Shown: in pieces, positions 25,398-34,652 of the stretch
Layout of the letters: each line of letters opens with the position of its first letter
Numbering within the stretch: position 1 is the stretch's first letter
Assembly: GCA_903927025.1 (NCBI GenBank)
Contig: CAIYLG010000033.1
Coordinates: 1 to 64,000 of the forward strand
Source: an uncultured Armatimonadota bacterium
GTDB taxonomy: Bacteria; Armatimonadota; Fimbriimonadia; Fimbriimonadales; Fimbriimonadaceae
Reading direction: 5' to 3'
Length of the DNA: 64,000 bases
Notes under the pieces: model-generated
What the model was told of the DNA's origin: nothing
Seen by the model: the letters and a program-made list of their open reading frames with translations, nothing else
Databases searched by the model: none
Translations under genes and position numbers: made by a program

Positions 25398-25746
25398 GTC
25401 TAGGCGTCCAACTGGGCTGGACGGCCGATCTCTTCTGAGCAAGCCATAAGCTTTCGTATCGGTTCCCTCGCCTGCCTGCGGCGGGAGTGTGCAGGGTGAG
25501 GGTGGAGCTGATAAACGCGCCCCTGGCCCCTTATTTGGTTCGGAAAGACGCAAGATTTGAGTCTGGACGGACCTTACCAAGCAACGTTTTGCACCTTGCA
25601 AACAGGAGCAGATTTATCCGATCCGTGTGGTGATTGAATCACTTCCTCATTCCCAGATTCAGCATCGCCCTGCAAGCTGCACTGGAGTGGTCTGTCTGAT
25701 GGAATTCTCGCGACAACCTCGCAAGTTTCATACAGAATAATGGGCG
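25398..25746. repeat. Gene-free stretch with a REP-like repeat
   Basis: At 25463-25570 lies a GC-rich unit: TTCCCTCGCC...GGCGGGAG, then GGGTGAGGGTG, then GCCCCTGGCCCCTTATTTGG followed by GGAAAG and AGATTTGAGTCT. The same unit recurs at 43317-43418 with the same order and high identity. The rest of the stretch holds nothing recognisable. Confidence 0.7.
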
Positions 25747-26568
25747 ATGATGCTGCACACCCTTCTGGCTGCGTTTCTTGTTTCTGCTCACACGCCTATC
25801 GGCGCGCCCAAACAGGTTTCTCCAAAGCACCGGGAAGCGGTGGCTTTTGCACGGGTGAACCCCGCGAAGATGCTCAAAACCGATCCGCTGTGGGTTGACG
25901 CCTCACGGGAGGTTCATGCCGACCAGGGCAGAATTGATCAGCAGCTTCGACGCCTCGCCCAAGCCGAGCTGGACCGATATGTGGTGCGGCGCGGTTCCAG
26001 AAAGGGGCAAAAGCTGTCTCTAACCTTCGATGATGGCCCGCATCCTGATTTCACCCCCAAGCTCGTCAAGATCCTCAAGGATGCCAAGATTCCTGCCACC
26101 TTCTTCATGATCGGGCACATGGCGGATACCTATCCCGACATGGTGAAGCTGGTCGCGTCAAACGGCTTTGAAATCGCAAACCACACCTACAGCCATGTGA
26201 CGCTTACCAAGCTGACCAACTCAGAGGCAGACATTGAGTATCGCGCCACAAACGATATCCTCAAGAAGCTCACGGGCAAAACCCCACGATACTGCCGCCC
26301 ACCCGGCGGAGACTTTGACCTGAACGTTTTGGAGGCCGGATATGCCTCAGGGATGTCCACTGTGCTGTGGACCGACGACCCCGGCGACTACAACAACCCC
26401 GGTGATGAGATTCTGCTTGAGACTGAGACCGTCCGCCTCTCCCCAGGAGGAATCGTACTCCTCCACGACGGCTCCCAAGACACCCTCGACACCCTCATGA
26501 AGTTCATCACGAGCTGCAGGCGAAGAGGCTTCGAATTCGTAACCCTCGACGAGCTCAGAAAGAAATAG
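25747..26568 (+). CDS. Polysaccharide deacetylase (NodB domain), secreted
   Basis: A 273-residue protein with a signal peptide (MMLHTLLAAFLVSAHTPIGA). The NodB domain is at about 88-270. Motif 1 is LTFDDGPHPD (catalytic and metal Asp), motif 2 is HTYSH (metal His pair), motif 3 is RPPGGDFD, with DDPGD and IVLLHDG further on (catalytic His). CE4 enzymes remove N-acetyl groups from peptidoglycan, chitin or exopolysaccharide in the envelope. All key residues are present, so it is likely active. Monocistronic; followed by repeats. Confidence 0.93.
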   Translation: MMLHTLLAAFLVSAHTPIGAPKQVSPKHREAVAFARVNPAKMLKTDPLWVDASREVHADQGRIDQQLRRLAQAELDRYVVRRGSRKGQKLSLTFDDGPHPDFTPKLVKILKDAKIPATFFMIGHMADTYPDMVKLVASNGFEIANHTYSHVTLTKLTNSEADIEYRATNDILKKLTGKTPRYCRPPGGDFDLNVLEAGYASGMSTVLWTDDPGDYNNPGDEILLETETVRLSPGGIVLLHDGSQDTLDTLMKFITSCRRRGFEFVTLDELRKK

Positions 26569-26938
26569 CAGAATCCATGCCAACCAGGCTGGAATTGCGA
26601 TTCCCTCCCCTTCAGTAAGGGAGAAGGTGGGGTGAGGGAGAGGGTGAGGTGAGGGTGCACCGCAATGCGCCCCTCGCGCCTCACCCAATCCAGTTTGCGG
26701 TGAGAACCACGTTTGTAAAACCCTCACAACGATCGCCAACCACGAATTCCCGGAGAACCAACTCCTTTTGGGGTTGAACCGATGCCCGCTCATCAAACGG
26801 ATGAATCCGAAATGGGCTTTTTGTCCGGAATTTGGAATCGTCCGTTCGCGATGAATCGGTCTTCGCCCGTGCAACCCTCGTAAGCTTCAACAGCAACAAT
26901 CCCATTGGGAATGTGCCCGTATCCGCACAACAAATCGC
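26569..26938. repeat. Gene-free stretch with hairpin repeats
   Basis: CTCCCCTT-CAGT-AAGGGAG with following GGTGGGGTGAGGGAGAGGG lies at about 26604-26655, then GCGCCCCTCGCGCCTCA, like the repeats at 25.5 and 43.3 kb. Further on, CCCGGAGAAC precedes the hairpin CAACTCC-TTTT-GGGGTTG (26759-26776). The rest shows AATCCCATTGGGAAT near 26896. No coding signal. Confidence 0.65.
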
Positions 26939-28363
26939 CTAGCCGCGAACCGCCCGCCAGCCCCGAATAATCGCTTCCGCCGATTCTCGGGCGCTGACCT
27001 CGCTGATGCTGTAACCGATCACGGACAGCCGCATGATCCAGTGCCCTTTCCATTTCGCCCCACCCGCAAAGCACACTCCCTCTGCCTGAACGGCGGCAAT
27101 CGTCTTCCGGGTCAGGTCATCTCCTAATTCAGAGGGCTCGGACGGCCCGAACCGGACGGCGATCTGGTTGAGCACCACATCGTTCATCACCGTGATCCCC
27201 TCTTCCGCGGCAAGCAGGCTGGCCATGAGCCGGGACAGATGGCAGTGGCGATCCACCATCTCCCCCACCCCCTGCCGACCGAGGCAGCGCAGCATCGCCC
27301 AGGTGGAAAAGCCTCTCGCCCGTCGGGACAGCTCCGGAACATAGTGGGAAGGATCCCGTTCTCCAGCTTCAATCGGAGGCAGATAGCTGGCGGCAATCGT
27401 CATCGCGCGACGGTGCGCCTCGGGGTCTCGAACGATGGCGTAGCCGCTGTCGTAAGGCGTCTGAAGCCACTTGTGCCCGTCTGTCGCCCATGAGTCTGCC
27501 CCATCCACTCCCTCGGCAAGAAAGGCTCGGTCCGGACAGGCGCGGGCCCATAGCCCGAATGCGCCATCGACGTGGTGCCAACAGTTCGGATGCTTTCGTG
27601 CCGATTCAACGATGGCGGTATGGGGATCGAACGCTCCCGAGTTGATCTGACCCGCCTGAGAGATGACGATCACCGCAGGTGCCGTCTGCAGCTCCTCCAT
27701 CACCTGTGCAAACGCATCCGGCAACATCGAACCGTTCGTGTCGGCGGGAACCTTGCGGATCGACGCATGCCCAAATCCAATGTACTGAAGCGCAGAGAAA
27801 ACGGTAGAGTGGGCATCCTCGCCAAGCACGATCGTGATGGGAGGCGCGCCATACAGGCCCAGCTGCTCCACATCCCATCCAAGCCGCCGCAGCACCTCGC
27901 CTCGCGCTGCCGCCAGACAGACAAAGTTGGCCATGGTGGCACCGGTGACAAATCCAACCGAAGCCGAAGGAGGAAGTCGAAGGATATCCAGCAGCCACCG
28001 CGCGGAGATGGCTTCCGCCGCCGCTGCCGCCGGAGTCGCCGAGTGGTTGCCCGCATTCTGACCCCAAGCCGAGGTCAGCCAGTCCGCCGCCACCCCCACT
28101 TCATGCGAGTTCCCAATGACCCACCCAAAAAAGTGCGCCCCCGTCATTGCATGCAGCCCCGGCTCCGCCAGCCGAGCCAGTTCCTCCACGATAGCCACCC
28201 CGTCTGACCCAGTCTCCGGAGTAGGCGCCTCAAAGGTCGCAAGCGATTCGGAATAAGTTTGAAGCGGCCGCTGAACGCGATCCCCAATCCCAACCCGAAA
28301 CGCAGAAGCAAGCTCAGAAGCCCGCTCCCAAACAGGAATCAATTCATACGGACGTTCTAGCAT
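26939..28363 (-). CDS. PLP-dependent decarboxylase (group II, aromatic amino acid type)
   Basis: A 474-residue fold-type I PLP enzyme. The PLP-binding Lys is in SWATDGHKWLQTPYDSG, with the preceding HVDGAFGLWA carrying the Asp that pairs with the pyridine nitrogen. GFVTGATMANFVCLAAAR is the phosphate-binding region, and TGAHFFGWVIGNSHEVGVAADW resembles the substrate loop. The family includes aromatic-L-amino-acid, tyrosine and glutamate decarboxylases. The substrate is not decided by sequence alone. Monocistronic between two repeat-rich stretches. Confidence 0.88.
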   Translation of the reverse strand: MLERPYELIPVWERASELASAFRVGIGDRVQRPLQTYSESLATFEAPTPETGSDGVAIVEELARLAEPGLHAMTGAHFFGWVIGNSHEVGVAADWLTSAWGQNAGNHSATPAAAAAEAISARWLLDILRLPPSASVGFVTGATMANFVCLAAARGEVLRRLGWDVEQLGLYGAPPITIVLGEDAHSTVFSALQYIGFGHASIRKVPADTNGSMLPDAFAQVMEELQTAPAVIVISQAGQINSGAFDPHTAIVESARKHPNCWHHVDGAFGLWARACPDRAFLAEGVDGADSWATDGHKWLQTPYDSGYAIVRDPEAHRRAMTIAASYLPPIEAGERDPSHYVPELSRRARGFSTWAMLRCLGRQGVGEMVDRHCHLSRLMASLLAAEEGITVMNDVVLNQIAVRFGPSEPSELGDDLTRKTIAAVQAEGVCFAGGAKWKGHWIMRLSVIGYSISEVSARESAEAIIRGWRAVRG

Positions 28364-29023
28364 AGTGCTAGCCGAGAGTGTACTAACCTGGAAACAACGC
28401 GGCCCGTCCCGAATGCCCCCAACGGGGGTGTTTCTGTGAAGCGAAGGTTTGGAACGATGAAATCGGTTCTAACCTTGTATCAAGGTGCCCCACCTCGCGC
28501 ATTCCAGCAACCGGAGAGAAACAAGTGTGGATCAACCACCACCCGGCAGCTGCCAATTCCCAGAGCACCAACTCGCTTCAGGGTTGAAACGATGCCAGTC
28601 AGCCAACCCCAAGGTAGCCCGACCGTCGTGCGTGCAACCTTGGGCGATACGGAACCAAGCCCTTGAGGCTTGAGACACGGCATCCCATTCCGGTGCCAAA
28701 CCAACCCTCAGTTCAAGCCAGCCAGACGCCAATTCAGGTGGCGGACTGAAAATGCGCCCATGGCGCCGAATCCATAACCAGCCCTCGGCTAGAACCCAAA
28801 TCATCCAAATCCCAACCGAGCAAGTCAAAACCCAAACCCCCACCGCGAACAAAAAGTCGCCCTAAAGCCCCAACTTCATCGTTAAGCTTCTGTCAAAAAC
28901 GACAATTCAACACACAGATTCACGAAATCTGCCGTATCATCAATGAAAGTTTTTGGCTTTTTGGTGTGTTGCAAAATTTTACCGATTGAGAACTTCTGAG
29001 AGAAGTAAGTCGGTCTAAGTCTT
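28364..29023. repeat. Long gene-free stretch with hairpin repeats
   Basis: CCCCC-AAC-GGGGG (28416-28428) is followed by TTTCTGTGAAGCGAAGG, the counterpart of the unit at 19926. CAACTC...GGGTTG (28569-28586), a decayed copy of the CAACNCC hairpin, is followed by AAACGATGCC as at 26.8 kb. Small frames here are translations of repeats. From about 28870 the sequence turns AT-rich (GTTTTTGGCTTTTTGGTG) and probably holds the promoter of the zinc-ribbon gene. Confidence 0.65.
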
Positions 29024-29038
29024 AAAAGGAGGTCGCCA

Positions 29039-29788
29039 ATGCTTGATAGAATCTGTAGTCACTGCGGCTCGACCGTCCTTGTAGGCCTCCAATACTGCCC
29101 AGGTTGCCTTCGCGCGATCGAAAAGACCAATTTTCTGGGTAAACCGGCAACCCCAGCCGACAACGCAGATTCCGGCGTCGGTGCCGATACCGTTGGCTCG
29201 GACCTCAGCCTGTCCCTGGCGCATACGTTCTATCCGCTGAAGTCCAACCTCGCGATTCTGCTTCGGCGTCCCGTCCCACCCGAACCGCCTCCCATCCCTG
29301 TCGGATACAAAGAGGACGAAAGCCGTTTTGGCAAGCGCAGGCAGGTCGAGCCCTCCCGAATGGCGCTGTCGCTCGGCTACACGCGGGTGGTCTGTCCCAA
29401 GTGTCAAAGCGTTCAGCGCTGCGCCATGGACGTGTCCCCGTCCGACATCATCAAGTGCCGCGCCTGCCACCATCGGTTCCCCGGCTCCTTCGCCTCCGAG
29501 TTCCGAAAAGGTGCCGACCTCGAATGCTACCGATGCGGCGTTACCACCTTCTGCGTCACCGGCCTCCACGAACCCAGTTGCCCCAACTGTAGAAATCGGG
29601 AGCAGCGCGTCCGTGCCAAGACCCGCGTGAAGCCAGGCATTGTAGTCGCTGTAGTAGCCGCGATACTGTTCGTCGTCCTCAGCCTCACCACCGTTACCCA
29701 CACGACACCGCAATTCCTCGTGTGGCTGAGCCTAACCTGCATCGGCAGCATCATCGGCTTCGTCACCCTCGCCGCGCTTGGCTTCTAG
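29039..29788 (+). CDS. Membrane protein with three zinc ribbons
   Basis: A 249-residue protein. It has Cys pairs CSHCG...CPGC (about 6-23), CPKC...CRAC (about 119-142) and CYRC...CPNC (about 163-184), each a likely zinc ribbon. Two C-terminal membrane helices follow (PGIVVAVVAAILFVVLSLTTV and FLVWLSLTCIGSIIGFVTLAAL). No specific family recognised. The ATG at 29039 has an exceptionally strong ribosome binding site, AAAAGGAGGT at 29024-29033, five bases upstream, suggesting high expression. Possibly a sensor or scaffold at the inner membrane, but this is speculation. Confidence 0.72.
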   Translation: MLDRICSHCGSTVLVGLQYCPGCLRAIEKTNFLGKPATPADNADSGVGADTVGSDLSLSLAHTFYPLKSNLAILLRRPVPPEPPPIPVGYKEDESRFGKRRQVEPSRMALSLGYTRVVCPKCQSVQRCAMDVSPSDIIKCRACHHRFPGSFASEFRKGADLECYRCGVTTFCVTGLHEPSCPNCRNREQRVRAKTRVKPGIVVAVVAAILFVVLSLTTVTHTTPQFLVWLSLTCIGSIIGFVTLAALGF

Positions 29789-29812
29789 GCGATTCTGGAA
29801 TCTAAGTCGACG

Positions 29813-30730
29813 TTACTGTCCGACTCGGGTCTGCTTAGGATCGTTCGCTACCGGCTCCGGAGCGATTTGAAAGAGGACGCTTTCCTGGCCCTTGGCTGTT
29901 ATTTGGTCGAGGGTCACCTGCCCGTCCTTGTGCATCATAAACAGCACACTTGACCGGTCTGGGGCAAAAAGTGGCCACTCGGAACCGTAGCCTAACTTAC
30001 CGACCATTGTGGAGGATCCGGTCTTAGCCTCAATGCTCCAACACTCGTAACCACCACGTACCGACGTGATCAAAGCCAGGCGACTTCCATCCAGCGAGGC
30101 TGATATTTCCCACGGATCCGCAAAGCTTGGAAAAACCTGAGTGACGCTGTAGGGAAATTTTAGACTCAACTTCATCACGGCCGCATCTGGAGTCCGGCTC
30201 ACTTCGGGAGAGTCCCCAACAAAATAGAGTGAGCCACCTGAGAATGGGCGAGTCGAGATTCGCGAGAAGTGCCAGCCTAATGTCGTGTGGCGAACAAGGT
30301 CGGAGCTGTCCATCCGGCACGAATAGATGTCGTAGCGGCTTGGCCGCAACCAACCGTCTTCTATGTGTCTGTTGAAGTAGATCCTGCCATCCGCCGGGTT
30401 ATAAGCTGCCTGCCTGTCCTCTTCGTGATCCCCTGGATTAGTAAGTTGCCTGCCGCTCCCGGTGGCTAAATCATAAAGCCAAAGGGCCCCGCCGCGGGCA
30501 CAGCAGAGATAACCAGTCCTGCCGACGAAGGAAGGGAACTCCCCTTCAGTCAATCGCTTGGACGGGTTAGTTCCGGACAAGTTTGCCAGCCATACCCACC
30601 CGTCGACCGAATAGGTCATCGCCCCGGTCTTCGAATCAAGATCCCACTGGGACGAGTGGTAATTTGAATTCGAACATCCAGAATTAAGCACCGCGACGAT
30701 AGAGACCGCCCAAACGACCTTTGCCTTCAT
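29813..30730 (-). CDS. Lipoprotein with TolB-like beta-propeller repeats
   Basis: About 305 residues from ATG 30730. The N-terminus MKAKVVWAVSIVAVLNSGCS has a lipobox (LNSGC), so the mature protein is lipid-anchored. The body shows propeller-like repeats such as TGYLCCARGGALWLYDLATGSGRQLT, DGRIYFNRHIEDG and DGSRLALITSVRGGYECWSIEAKTG, similar to TolB/PD40 blades. An upstream in-frame ATG (30874) would bury the lipobox and is rejected. Possibly a binding or scaffold protein of the envelope. It is divergent from the small membrane protein at 30970. Confidence 0.72.
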   Translation of the reverse strand: MKAKVVWAVSIVAVLNSGCSNSNYHSSQWDLDSKTGAMTYSVDGWVWLANLSGTNPSKRLTEGEFPSFVGRTGYLCCARGGALWLYDLATGSGRQLTNPGDHEEDRQAAYNPADGRIYFNRHIEDGWLRPSRYDIYSCRMDSSDLVRHTTLGWHFSRISTRPFSGGSLYFVGDSPEVSRTPDAAVMKLSLKFPYSVTQVFPSFADPWEISASLDGSRLALITSVRGGYECWSIEAKTGSSTMVGKLGYGSEWPLFAPDRSSVLFMMHKDGQVTLDQITAKGQESVLFQIAPEPVANDPKQTRVGQ

Positions 30731-30969
30731 AGGACACCGATAATGTTCACGCAGCCAATGCAGGCCCAAGCGATGATCGCCGCTCTTTCCTTTGCTCCGG
30801 TCTAGCGGCCCAAACAGAGAGAAGTCGGCTGTGGTTATAGGAAACGTGGCTCCGAATTTGAGAGCAACTTTCAACGCGATTCCAAAGCACGCCTTGTTCC
30901 TGGATTCTTCACTTGCTCTACTTGTGGTCGAGATCTCATTATCGTGATGCGAAGAAGCTGGGGTTCAGC

Positions 30970-31329
30970 ATGAAGAGAGTAACGAATCTGTTGCAGTTAT
31001 CGATTTTCACATTTTCCTCACTGTTAACTGCCGCATCCTTCCTTGGCATTTGCTTCCTCTTCTTTACGACATACCCTGCCAGTGAATTGCCGTCAAAGCT
31101 TTTTGAAGTTTTTACATCACTGGGGTGTCTTTTCTATTGGGTGCTCTTCAGCGGCTATTGCCTCCGCCTCTATCTTCTTTGGAATTCACGGATCCCAAAT
31201 GTGTTGGGGATCTTCATGTGGTTTGTGGTCGCGGTGTATCTGACCCCCACGTTTGCCTTTAATGAGCCCATTCTCCAGCAGACGCGATGGGCTGCCAATC
31301 CCGAGTTTCAGCAGCTATATTCTTTTTAG
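30970..31329 (+). CDS. Small membrane protein, unknown function
   Basis: About 119 residues from ATG 30970 (MKRVTNLLQLSIFTFSSLL), with predicted helices at about 8-34, 50-70 (FTSLGCLFYWVLFSGYCLRLYLL) and 75-95 (NVLGIFMWFVVAVYLTPTFAF). A longer frame begins at a TTG (30913) but without a binding site. No family recognised. It stands alone between the divergent lipoprotein gene and the large esterase gene. The 250 bases after it hold no recognisable feature. Confidence 0.5.
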   Translation: MKRVTNLLQLSIFTFSSLLTAASFLGICFLFFTTYPASELPSKLFEVFTSLGCLFYWVLFSGYCLRLYLLWNSRIPNVLGIFMWFVVAVYLTPTFAFNEPILQQTRWAANPEFQQLYSF

Positions 31330-31580
31330 GCAGAGGGCATCCTCCTCTCGCTTTTTTGCCCCCGGGGTGGGATTTACCCTCCATCAATTGCCGAGCCAGA
31401 ACAGCCGCAAGCGGCGGCCCACACTTAGTCACGTGACGGGCCTCTTTGCGTAACGCTCCATCCCCAGTCGCCCTGCAAAGGGCCCGGTGTTAATGGGTGC
31501 CCTTCGCTCCCAAAAGCCCTGCGTAACCAAAGCGACGTGCTTGATGACCGCACCGATCTCAAAGCGGTAGTGTAGCGAGC

Positions 31581-34500
31581 ATGAAGCGCATGTTTGTGCT
31601 GTTGTTGCTTGCCTCGCTCGTAGGGGTTGCCGTTGCCGGGGCTCCTGGTCAAAAGCCGGTGAGGGTTTTTGTTCTTTGCGGGCAGTCCAACATGCAGGGG
31701 CAGGCGGTGGCGGACCTTGCTGGGAAGGATTACAACGACGGGAAAGGAACGCTGAGGGCGGCGCTGGCGGACCCGGACAAGTTCTCGACTTACAGCCATC
31801 TCGTCAACCCCGACGGGTCCTGGAGGGTGCGGAACGATGTCTTTGTGCGGTACCAGCGGGAAGAGGAACCGCTCTTGGCGGGGCCGCTGGGGCTAGGGTT
31901 CTCGGTCTATGGCGACACCCACCACTTTGGGGTGGAGCTGCAGTTCGGCCACGTGGTGGGCGATGCACTGGGCGGGCCGGTGCTGCTCATCAAGACGGCG
32001 TGGGGAGGCAAGAGCCTCTATACGGATTTCCGACCGCCCTCCTCCGGCGGCGAGGTGGGCAAGTACTACAAGCTGACCATCCAACAGATTCAAGATGGAC
32101 TTGGCAAGATGGGCACCGACTTTCCGCAGCTCAAAGGTCGCAGGACCGAGCTGGCGGGCTTTGTGTGGTGGCAGGGATGGAACGATGGCGTGGACCCCAA
32201 ACACGCGGTGCCGGAGTACGAGCAGAACCTGGTGAACTTCATTCACGACGTTCGCCACGACCTCCATTCCCCCAAACTGCCGTTCGTGGTCGGAGAACTG
32301 ACGGGACCTTGGGTGAAGGCACCCGGAGAGTGGGACACACTGCGCAGGGCGCAGGCCGCCGCCGCTCAGCGGCCAGAGTTTAAGGGGACCGTCCTCTTTG
32401 TTCCCACTCACGACTTTGTCCGAAAGCCGGAGGATTCCCCGAATCCCACTCACGGTCACCATGAGTTTGGAAACGCGGAGACCTACTTCCTGGTAGGCGA
32501 CGCGCTTGGCAAAGGCGCCCTCAAGCTGATGGGAATCAGCGACGAAATCCAGATGAAGGATTACGGCCTCAAGCACTACGTTCGCCTGTCCAAGGCCCTG
32601 CCGCACATGGAGGATCGCAGCTGGCGGCTGGTGTGCAAAATGCCCTACAACTGCCAGAGTCAGCCCTGGATTCGGGTGAAGGGGCGAGGCGGCGAGCAGC
32701 TCCAGTTCAACTCCACCAATCCGCTGGTGCAGTACCTGACGCCGACGGAGACCTGCACCCTGAGCCCGGGGCGGCATGACTACGAGGCGAAGAATTGGGT
32801 GAGCGGTGAAGGCTCCGTCTACACGATTCCGGCAGGGGTGACGGTTGAGGACGTGCAGTATCGCGAGACCGGCTTTCCAACCTCCGTTACCGGCTCCTTT
32901 GAATGCAGCGACCCGGACTTCAACACCCTTTGGAACCGCGCCGCACGCACCGCATACCTGTGCATGCGGGATCACTTCTACGACTGTCCGGACCGAGAGC
33001 GGGTGGGCTTTTGGGGCGACGGCACCCCAGAGCTGGACCAGTGCTTTTACATCTTTGATTCCAATTCCCACCGCCTCTGCCGCGACCTCGTGCGGCGCAA
33101 GCTGGAGCCCACGTTCTATCCCGGCCAGCATCTCGAGTTCCTGGGGGAATACGGGCTGTGGTTCTACTACATGCAGACCGGTGACCTCGATTCGCTTCGC
33201 GCCGTGTATCCCGCCACCAAGAACTTCCTCTTGAAGACCTACGCGTTTGGCAACAAGGGAACCTGGTTCGACTGGGGCAAGGATATCAAGGACACCAGCG
33301 TCATCGAGAACTGCTTTGAGTACATCGACCTCGGCACCCTTGAGAAGATCGCCAAGGTGACGGGGCATGCCGCGGACATTCCGGAGATCGAAGCCCGCCG
33401 AGCCGCGATCCAGGCATCGTTCAACCAGAAGTATTGGAAGGGCAAGTGGTATCAGTCCTCCGATGTGGCGACACCGGATGACCGCGCCAATGCAATGGCG
33501 GTGAACGCGGGGCTGGCCGAGCCGGAGAAGTGGGAATCCATTTATCGAAACGTGCTCTCCACAACCACCTACTCAAGCAGCTTTTTTGACCGCTGGGTGG
33601 TGGAGGCGCTGTGCAAAATGGGGAAGCGGGAGAAGGCGCTCGCGCGGATGTCCACCCGGTACCGAACGATGATCCAAAGCCCCATCACCACGCTGTGGGA
33701 GCACTACGACCGATGGTGGGCCTCCTGGATCGATGCGTTCGACGAGGGCAGCTCCCTCAACCACGGCTGGAACCCACCTGCGATTGTGCTGAGCAAAGAT
33801 ATCGCCGGAATTCAGCCCACCGAGCCGGGGTGGACCCAATTCGAGGTGATGCCCGGGGAGGCGCACCTCACCTCGATCAAAGTGGTGGTCCCTACCGTTA
33901 AGGGAAAGATTCCGGTCGAGATCGCCAAGTCCGGCACCGAGTACCGGGTGACGGTGACGGCACCTGCGGGGACCACCGCCATCGTCGGAATTCCGATGGG
34001 CTCCTTCTCGCGTTTGGATTCCATTTCTGCCAACGGAAGGCTGGTGTGGGACGGCCAATATGCCGGGGGACCCAAGGGTGTGAAGGCAGTTGGGATTGAG
34101 GATGACTACGTGAAGTTCAGCGTGCCTACAGGGACTTGGAGCTTCATCGCAAAAGGCCTGCTCCCGGTGGCGGCGCCAAAGGTGATTCCGATAACGGAAG
34201 CCCCGGAAGTCTGCCTCGATACCCATCGCTGGGTCGCGAGCGCTTCGGTTCCGGATGCGATGTTCACCTTCAGCGGTGCCAACCTGCCAGTAGACGGCTC
34301 CGCCGCAAACGCCTTGGACGGCGACCATTGGACCGGCTGGCGAGACAAGACAAAGACCCAGTACCCCGGCCAATGGTTCCAGGTGGACATGCAGCGGCGA
34401 GAGACGTTTAACAAGATCGAACTGGAGAACGCCTGGGCAGTGTGGGATTCTCCCAAAGCGTACGCAGTGACCGTCTCCAAAGACGGCCAGCACTGGAGCC

Positions 34501-34652
34501 AGCCCATCGCCACCGGCAAGGGGCAACTCGGCCTCACCGTCATCCGCTTCCCATCCCAAACCGCCCGGTTCATCCGAGTGACCCAAACCGCCTCCGACCC
34601 GACGTATTTTTGGTCGATTTACGAGTTCAGCGTATATCGGAAGAAATCATGA
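31581..34652 (+). CDS. Secreted three-part enzyme: SASA esterase, GH78-like domain, CBM32
   Basis: A 1023-residue protein with a signal peptide (1-20). Domain 1 (about 25-310) is a sialate-O-acetylesterase/CE6-type SGNH esterase: nucleophile Ser36 in GQSNMQGQ, then TAWGGKSL, WWQGWND and the His of THGHHEFGN. Domain 2 (about 410-790) is an alpha-L-rhamnosidase-like (GH78) six-hairpin domain: FECSDPDFNTLWNRAARTA, DCPDRERVGFWGDGTPELDQ and SLNHGWNPPAIVLSKDI. Domain 3 (about 895-1020) is an F5/8C (CBM32) carbohydrate-binding module. It would deacetylate and cleave rhamnose-containing polysaccharide. Its stop overlaps the start of the next gene (ATGA). Confidence 0.85.
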   Translation: MKRMFVLLLLASLVGVAVAGAPGQKPVRVFVLCGQSNMQGQAVADLAGKDYNDGKGTLRAALADPDKFSTYSHLVNPDGSWRVRNDVFVRYQREEEPLLAGPLGLGFSVYGDTHHFGVELQFGHVVGDALGGPVLLIKTAWGGKSLYTDFRPPSSGGEVGKYYKLTIQQIQDGLGKMGTDFPQLKGRRTELAGFVWWQGWNDGVDPKHAVPEYEQNLVNFIHDVRHDLHSPKLPFVVGELTGPWVKAPGEWDTLRRAQAAAAQRPEFKGTVLFVPTHDFVRKPEDSPNPTHGHHEFGNAETYFLVGDALGKGALKLMGISDEIQMKDYGLKHYVRLSKALPHMEDRSWRLVCKMPYNCQSQPWIRVKGRGGEQLQFNSTNPLVQYLTPTETCTLSPGRHDYEAKNWVSGEGSVYTIPAGVTVEDVQYRETGFPTSVTGSFECSDPDFNTLWNRAARTAYLCMRDHFYDCPDRERVGFWGDGTPELDQCFYIFDSNSHRLCRDLVRRKLEPTFYPGQHLEFLGEYGLWFYYMQTGDLDSLRAVYPATKNFLLKTYAFGNKGTWFDWGKDIKDTSVIENCFEYIDLGTLEKIAKVTGHAADIPEIEARRAAIQASFNQKYWKGKWYQSSDVATPDDRANAMAVNAGLAEPEKWESIYRNVLSTTTYSSSFFDRWVVEALCKMGKREKALARMSTRYRTMIQSPITTLWEHYDRWWASWIDAFDEGSSLNHGWNPPAIVLSKDIAGIQPTEPGWTQFEVMPGEAHLTSIKVVVPTVKGKIPVEIAKSGTEYRVTVTAPAGTTAIVGIPMGSFSRLDSISANGRLVWDGQYAGGPKGVKAVGIEDDYVKFSVPTGTWSFIAKGLLPVAAPKVIPITEAPEVCLDTHRWVASASVPDAMFTFSGANLPVDGSAANALDGDHWTGWRDKTKTQYPGQWFQVDMQRRETFNKIELENAWAVWDSPKAYAVTVSKDGQHWSQPIATGKGQLGLTVIRFPSQTARFIRVTQTASDPTYFWSIYEFSVYRKKS

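Noticed and set aside
28532-28852. A 106-residue minus-strand frame with a hydrophobic start
   Set aside because: Its C-terminal half is a translation of repeat DNA, and no binding site precedes it.
31893-33368. A 491-residue antisense frame over the esterase/rhamnosidase gene
   Set aside because: Lies entirely inside a conserved multi-domain gene on the other strand with no motif of its own.
34442-34648. Upstream extension of the second GH78-like gene
   Set aside because: These codons lie inside the preceding gene; a signal peptide starting at 34649 with ATGA overlap is the credible start.
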